This document shows positions 7,524 through 10,933 of a stretch of DNA of 10,933 nt, in pieces. Origin of the DNA: Candidatus Equibacterium intestinale (lineage in GTDB: Bacteria > Bacteroidota > Bacteroidia > Bacteroidales > UBA932); assembly GCA_018064305.1 (NCBI GenBank), contig JAGHVP010000211.1, positions 1-10,933 of the forward strand, given 5' to 3'. The notes under the pieces were generated by a model, which ran no database searches, had not been told where the DNA came from, and was given only the letters and a program-made list of their open reading frames with translations. The position numbers and the translations under genes are program-made. Numbering within the stretch: the stretch's first letter is position 1; the number at the start of each line of letters is the position of its first letter.

Positions 7524-8459
7524 TTATTCGTTTTTGATACATCTCACGGCTCCTGCAATCGGACCTGTAGACACGGCGCTGTTCTGTGTGGCCACCGACG
7601 CCTTCCCGTTGGTGCCGGAAAGCATCAGAGAGAAGAACTGGCACTGGTGCTCGCCCTTTGAGTTTACAGTGTGATATGCAGATGAGCCATAATAGTATGA
7701 CATTGTAATCTTGTCGTATGATGCGAGGTATCCGCCGGCACTGCCGTTTCTGCTGTAGCCGCAGTGTACGGGATTGAATCCTGCCTGCTCCATCATCTCT
7801 ATCGAGCCGCTGTCAAGGCTTGTGTCGTAATATGCGGCGGTTGTGATGGTGGGGTAGATTTCTCCCTTCACGCTCTTTCCTACAAGTGCCATCCATTCTG
7901 GGGCGGTGGGGATGTGCCATCCGTCGGGGCAGATGCCCTGCACGCCTTCAAGCGACTCGTAGTTCTCAACTGTGACTTCGGTGCCGAAGGCAAGGTGGTC
8001 TGCGTAGAGGAGGCCTTTGGCTGTTACGGCCTCTTCGCTTTCGTCGTATTCGGCTGCGGTGTCTTTGCAGGGATAGAAGATATCCTTGCCGAACTCTGCT
8101 CCTTCGGGAACATAACGGAGGTTTTCTGTCATCCACCATCTGCCGTCGGGGAACTGCGCGATGTGGTATGCCGTGCCGCCGATTTCGATAGTGTCGGGGT
8201 CCACAGGGTCTACAGGGTCGACTGGATCGTCGGGCTGGACCGGGTCTGTCGGATCTACAGGGTCGACAGGATCTGTGGGATCAGCAGGATTGTCGGGATC
8301 CGCAGGATCCGCAGGGTCTGCAGGCTCTGCCGGATCTTCAGAAGATTTCACCCATTCCTTGACGTCCTGAGGTGCGTTCACAGGTGCATCGGGCAGCATG
8401 GGGCCGCACGCTGCAACTGCGAGCAGAATCATGACAGTCAATAGGGCAATCTTTTTCAT
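7524..8459 (-). CDS. FISUMP-domain lipoprotein with Asp-Pro repeat stalk
   Basis: This encodes 311 residues and is the first gene of the leftward operon. The lipobox is AVAAC with Cys18. The following GPML lacks acidic residues, so surface export is less clear than for its neighbour. Residues 41-89 are a stalk of x-D-P triplets (mostly ADP, then VDP and TDP), probably an extended rod holding the head away from the membrane. Residues about 91-311 are a FISUMP domain with FPDGRWWMTENL, AKGLLYAD, GICPDGWHIPT (176-186) and a C-terminal AVRCIKNE. The head is paralogous to that of the next gene, which has BACON-like modules where this one has the stalk. The gene ends in three consecutive TAA codons, 18 nt before the next ATG. 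A TAAATTTG box lies 29 nt before its ATG. Its ligand is unknown; binding or adhesion at the surface is inferred from architecture. Confidence 0.9.
   Translation of the reverse strand: MKKIALLTVMILLAVAACGPMLPDAPVNAPQDVKEWVKSSEDPAEPADPADPADPDNPADPTDPVDPVDPTDPVQPDDPVDPVDPVDPDTIEIGGTAYHIAQFPDGRWWMTENLRYVPEGAEFGKDIFYPCKDTAAEYDESEEAVTAKGLLYADHLAFGTEVTVENYESLEGVQGICPDGWHIPTAPEWMALVGKSVKGEIYPTITTAAYYDTSLDSGSIEMMEQAGFNPVHCGYSRNGSAGGYLASYDKITMSYYYGSSAYHTVNSKGEHQCQFFSLMLSGTNGKASVATQNSAVSTGPIAGAVRCIKNE
8193..8339 (-). repeat. Degenerate 9-bp tandem repeats encoding the Asp-Pro stalk
   Basis: This 147-base tract inside the first lipoprotein gene encodes residues 41-89 as successive x-D-P triplets. The units are 9 bases or slightly varied, and blocks such as TCTACAGGGTCGAC (plus strand) recur. 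Because the unit is a multiple of three, gain or loss of copies would change stalk length without breaking the frame. Confidence 0.85.
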
Positions 8460-8488
8460 TTTGCGGAACTTAGCGACAATACATCACG

Positions 8489-8496
8489 CAAATTTA
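8489..8496 (-). promoter_or_regulatory. Putative -7 box for the leftward operon
   Basis: The minus strand reads TAAATTTG, an exact match to the Bacteroidota sigma-ABfr -7 consensus TAnnTTTG. It ends 29 nt before the ATG at 8457-8459, giving a short leader. No clear -33 TTG was found at the usual spacing; the nearest candidate is ATTTC near 8517-8521, which is weak. Confidence 0.5.
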
Positions 8497-8507
8497 ATAT
8501 ATTTTTC

Positions 8508-8515
8508 TACCTTTG
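8508..8515 (+). promoter_or_regulatory. Putative -7 box for the polyferredoxin unit
   Basis: The plus strand reads TACCTTTG, an exact TAnnTTTG match, 22 nt before the ATG at 8538. Its -33 region would fall around 8484-8488, beside the -7 box of the opposite promoter, so two polymerases could hardly bind at once. No good -33 TTTG is visible. Confidence 0.5.
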
Positions 8516-8537
8516 AGAAATTTTTAACGAAAAACCT

Positions 8538-10505
8538 ATGTCAAAACAGAGCATCGTGGGTCGCAACTGGCCCAAATACCTTCTCCAGTGGGGCGTTCTT
8601 GCAGCACTGGTGCTTTTCATCACAGGGATTATCAAGACTGCAACCCCTGCAGATCCCGAGACTTACTGCCCTATGGGCGGCCTGGAGGCTTTCTCAACAT
8701 ATCTTGTGCTGGGTTCGCTTCCCTGCTCGATGAACACCCTTCAGATAGTGATGGGTCTGGCGCTTGCAGCCGCTGTAATCCTGTTCAGCAAGCTTTTCTG
8801 CGGCTATATCTGCCCGATAGGCACTGTAGAAGACCTGCTGGCAAAGCTACGCAAGGCCCTCAAGGTCAAGGCAGTGAAGGTAAAATCACCTGTTCTTGAC
8901 AAAGTCCTCCGCATTGTGAAGTATGCCATCCTCTTCTGGATTGTATATATGACCGCAAGTTCATCAGAGCTGTTCTGCAAGAATCTGGATCCCTACTATG
9001 CAGTGGCAACCGGCTTCAAGGGTGAGATAACCCTCTGGATGTCAATCATCACAGTGTCGCTGGTGCTGCTCTGCGGATTCTTCATCAACTCGTTCTGGTG
9101 CAAGTATGTGTGCCCTCTGGGCGCAGCCAGCAACACATTTAAGTTCTGGGTATGGCTGGTAGTGCTTTTCGCAGCATGGTTCGTGATGGGCAGACTCGGG
9201 CTCCACATGCCCTGGTGGGTGCTGCTTGCAGCTTTCTGCCTGCTCGGCTATCTGCTTGAGATCCTCTGCGGCAAACCCAGGATGCAGGTGATGCATGTGT
9301 ACCGCGATGCAGAGAAGTGCAACAGCTGCGGCCTCTGCACCAAGCGCTGCCCCATGAATGTCAATATCGCCAAGTTCGACGGCGCTGTGAACTGTGTCGA
9401 CTGCACCCTCTGCGGCGACTGCGTGGCAGCCTGCAACCAGGATGCCCTTGCAATGGGCCTCACAAAGAAGGCGAAGGGCGGCTTCTGGAAGTTCGCTCCC
9501 GCAATCCTTGCAGTGGCTCTGGCAGTTGCAGCATATTTCGTGGGTAATTCATACGAGCTTCCCACAATCAACGAGAAGTGGAATATGGACCAGGTAGACG
9601 AGTCGGCCCTCACCACAATGACAGTGGAGAACCTCAAGACAGTGAAGTGCTACGGCAGCTCTATGGCATTCAAGGCAAAGGCAGAGAAGATCAAGGGAGT
9701 ATACGGTGTGAAGACATTCGTCCGCAGCCACAAGGTGGTTCTGACATACGATCCCTCTGCAACCACAGAAGATGCTATCCGTGAAAAGATATTCACTCCT
9801 TCTAAGTTCCGCATCGAGAGCCCCTCTCCCGCAGAGACCGACAGCGTGAAGGTGGTTACCATCCGCACCGAGGGCATGTTCGACAAGATGGACCTCAACT
9901 ACCTCGGCCTGCAGATGCGCAACTTCGACAAGAAGATCTACGGTCTGGAGAGTGAGTTTGCATGCCCTCTCATCGTGAGAGTGTTCATGGACCCCACTTC
10001 AGATGCCGACAAGGATTGGTTCAAGGAGGTTGTGAACATGCCTCAGCTGGAGCTTGGCAAGAAGATGATAGATCTCAATTCAGAGTTTGTAAAGATGGAA
10101 GACGAAGTTTCTTACGTGAGCATCTCTGATTATCTCCACAGTATGTTCAGCCCCTTCAAGGCAGAGTTCAAGTCAAGGGTAGAGGCTGCGCAGGGCAAGG
10201 AGCAGTTTGTATATCAGATTGTAGACCAGAACTACGAGAAGCCCATCGTAAGCCGCAACTTCCCGTTTGTAAGCAACCATCTCTCACGCAACGAGGGCAT
10301 CATCAGTGTGATTGTAGACCTTAACGACAACCTCGAGCCTTCGCTCAACGTACGCTACTGCGAGCCTATGACGGCAGAGAAGATATGGGAGCTCCTGAAC
10401 ATGGAGAAATGGACCATCACCTACTCAGAGGATGATGTCCGTGAGGTTGATGCAAAGATGAAGTTCAATAATGAGGGAGTTGTTCTTCCTTACGATGAGA
10501 AATAA
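8538..10505 (+). CDS. Membrane polyferredoxin (NapH/CcoG-like) with C-terminal HMA-like modules
   Basis: This encodes 655 residues. Seven membrane segments are readable at about 13-32, 66-87, 126-142, 166-187, 201-218, 225-243 and 319-336. COG0348-type motifs are YCPMGGLE (43-50), CGYICP (88-93) and CKYVCP (188-193). Two 4Fe-4S sites follow: Cys261/264/267/271 and Cys289/292/295/299, with an extra Cys286. Basic loops place the N-terminus and the iron-sulfur sites in the cytoplasm and residues 337-655 in the periplasm. That tail looks like three successive beta-alpha-beta-beta-alpha-beta modules at about 360-424, 436-520 and 555-635. The first resembles HMA metal-binding domains (KIKGVYGVKTF, VVLTYDP) but keeps only Cys371 of the CxxC pair, with Ser374 in place of the second. 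Known relatives pass electrons across or along the membrane. A role in metal or thiol reduction is inference. The gene is divergent from the receptor operon and 3 nt before the kinase gene. Confidence 0.9.
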   Translation: MSKQSIVGRNWPKYLLQWGVLAALVLFITGIIKTATPADPETYCPMGGLEAFSTYLVLGSLPCSMNTLQIVMGLALAAAVILFSKLFCGYICPIGTVEDLLAKLRKALKVKAVKVKSPVLDKVLRIVKYAILFWIVYMTASSSELFCKNLDPYYAVATGFKGEITLWMSIITVSLVLLCGFFINSFWCKYVCPLGAASNTFKFWVWLVVLFAAWFVMGRLGLHMPWWVLLAAFCLLGYLLEILCGKPRMQVMHVYRDAEKCNSCGLCTKRCPMNVNIAKFDGAVNCVDCTLCGDCVAACNQDALAMGLTKKAKGGFWKFAPAILAVALAVAAYFVGNSYELPTINEKWNMDQVDESALTTMTVENLKTVKCYGSSMAFKAKAEKIKGVYGVKTFVRSHKVVLTYDPSATTEDAIREKIFTPSKFRIESPSPAETDSVKVVTIRTEGMFDKMDLNYLGLQMRNFDKKIYGLESEFACPLIVRVFMDPTSDADKDWFKEVVNMPQLELGKKMIDLNSEFVKMEDEVSYVSISDYLHSMFSPFKAEFKSRVEAAQGKEQFVYQIVDQNYEKPIVSRNFPFVSNHLSRNEGIISVIVDLNDNLEPSLNVRYCEPMTAEKIWELLNMEKWTITYSEDDVREVDAKMKFNNEGVVLPYDEK

Positions 10506-10508
10506 CAG

Positions 10509-10933
10509 ATGATATCGATATTCTGTAAGAACACCGGCACTTCGAAGGAGTTTCCGGAAGGTGCGTCGCTGCTTGAGATGTTGCCCGAGTTCGGGTTCGA
10601 GCAGCCTTATCAGATAGTTTCAGCCAAGGTCAACAATGTGTCGCAGGGGCTCAAGTACCGTGCGTACCACAGCAACAGCGTGGAGTTCCTGGATGCGCGC
10701 GAGATGAGCGGCCAGCGGGTGTATTTCCGCTCGCTCTGCTTTCTGCTGTGCAAGGCCACCCACGATGTGGTGCCCGGGGCGCGCTTCTATGTAGATCATC
10801 CGGTTTCCAGCGGATACTACTGCAACCTGCGCAAGGCCGACCGCACTGCTGTGACCGATGCCGACATCGAGAAGATCCGCTGCAGGATGCAGGAGATTGT
10901 GGCGGAGGACATGCCTTTCCGCCGCTACGAGGC
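10509..10933 (+). CDS. Uridine/nucleoside kinase, N-terminal part
   Basis: The gene starts at ATG 10509-10511, 3 nt after the polyferredoxin stop, and runs off the window end. The 141 visible residues (MISIFCKNTGTSKEF, LLEMLPEFGFEQPY, SAKVNNVSQGLKYR) match what I recall of the N-terminus of Bacteroidetes nucleoside kinases of about 550 residues. These carry a TGS-like domain and a threonyl-tRNA-synthetase-like second domain ahead of a uridine kinase/phosphoribulokinase P-loop domain. The second domain is entered here (VDHPVSSGYYCNL, then MQEIVAEDMPFRRYEA). The P-loop and catalytic residues are outside the window, so activity is inferred. Such enzymes would phosphorylate uridine or cytidine in pyrimidine salvage; the role of the tRNA-synthetase-like extension is not established. 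Tight spacing suggests co-transcription with the polyferredoxin gene. No Shine-Dalgarno sequence is seen. Confidence 0.85.
   Translation, partial: MISIFCKNTGTSKEFPEGASLLEMLPEFGFEQPYQIVSAKVNNVSQGLKYRAYHSNSVEFLDAREMSGQRVYFRSLCFLLCKATHDVVPGARFYVDHPVSSGYYCNLRKADRTAVTDADIEKIRCRMQEIVAEDMPFRRYE

Noticed and set aside
6807..8150. The paired direct repeats as possible ends of a mobile element.
   Set aside because: Both blocks encode the same conserved domain motifs in paralogous genes, and no transposase or target duplication is present.
8161..8370. Open frame on the plus strand encoding a Gly-Ser-Thr repeat protein.
   Set aside because: It is the antisense shadow of the Asp-Pro repeat tract in the lipoprotein gene; the repeats keep several frames open.
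7764..8444. 226-codon open frame on the plus strand with a repetitive Arg/Val/Cys-rich end.
   Set aside because: It is a shadow of the FISUMP lipoprotein gene, its repetitive end deriving from the 9-bp repeats.

Overview
The window looks like chromosomal DNA of a gut-type Bacteroidales bacterium (phylum Bacteroidota) of moderate GC content. The support is the gene content: an S46 dipeptidyl-peptidase, a TonB-dependent receptor with an N-terminal carboxypeptidase-regulatory-like domain, DUF4876 and DUF6850 type proteins, BACON and FISUMP domain lipoproteins, and a kinase with the N-terminal extension seen in Bacteroidetes 'nucleoside kinases'. The -7 promoter boxes match TAnnTTTG and most genes lack a Shine-Dalgarno sequence. 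The sequence alone does not resolve the genus; Muribaculaceae, Prevotellaceae and Rikenellaceae-like lineages are all possible.

Two transcription units diverge from a 78-bp spacer at about 8460-8537. The leftward unit (8459 down to 1, minus strand) holds six tightly packed genes with gaps of 6 to 18 nt. In order they are: a FISUMP lipoprotein on an Asp-Pro repeat stalk, a second lipoprotein with two BACON-like domains and a FISUMP domain, a TonB-dependent receptor, a DUF4876-type lipoprotein, a DUF6850-type outer-membrane beta-barrel, and an S46 dipeptidyl-peptidase cut by the window start. All six products carry export signals. There is no SusD homologue. I infer a cell-envelope uptake and processing system whose cargo is unknown. 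The terminal peptidase makes peptides one reasonable guess.

The rightward unit (8538 to the window end, plus strand) holds a membrane polyferredoxin of the NapH/CcoG kind. Its C-terminal third reads as three consecutive degenerate HMA-like (ferredoxin-fold) modules, predicted to lie in the periplasm. It is followed after 3 nt by the N-terminal part of a uridine/nucleoside kinase, cut by the window end.

There is no RNA gene, insertion sequence, CRISPR array or gene-free stretch over 300 bases. The most interesting items are the SusD-less envelope operon, the polyferredoxin fused to HMA-like modules, the pair of FISUMP paralogues with near-identical DNA blocks, and the compact divergent promoter region.
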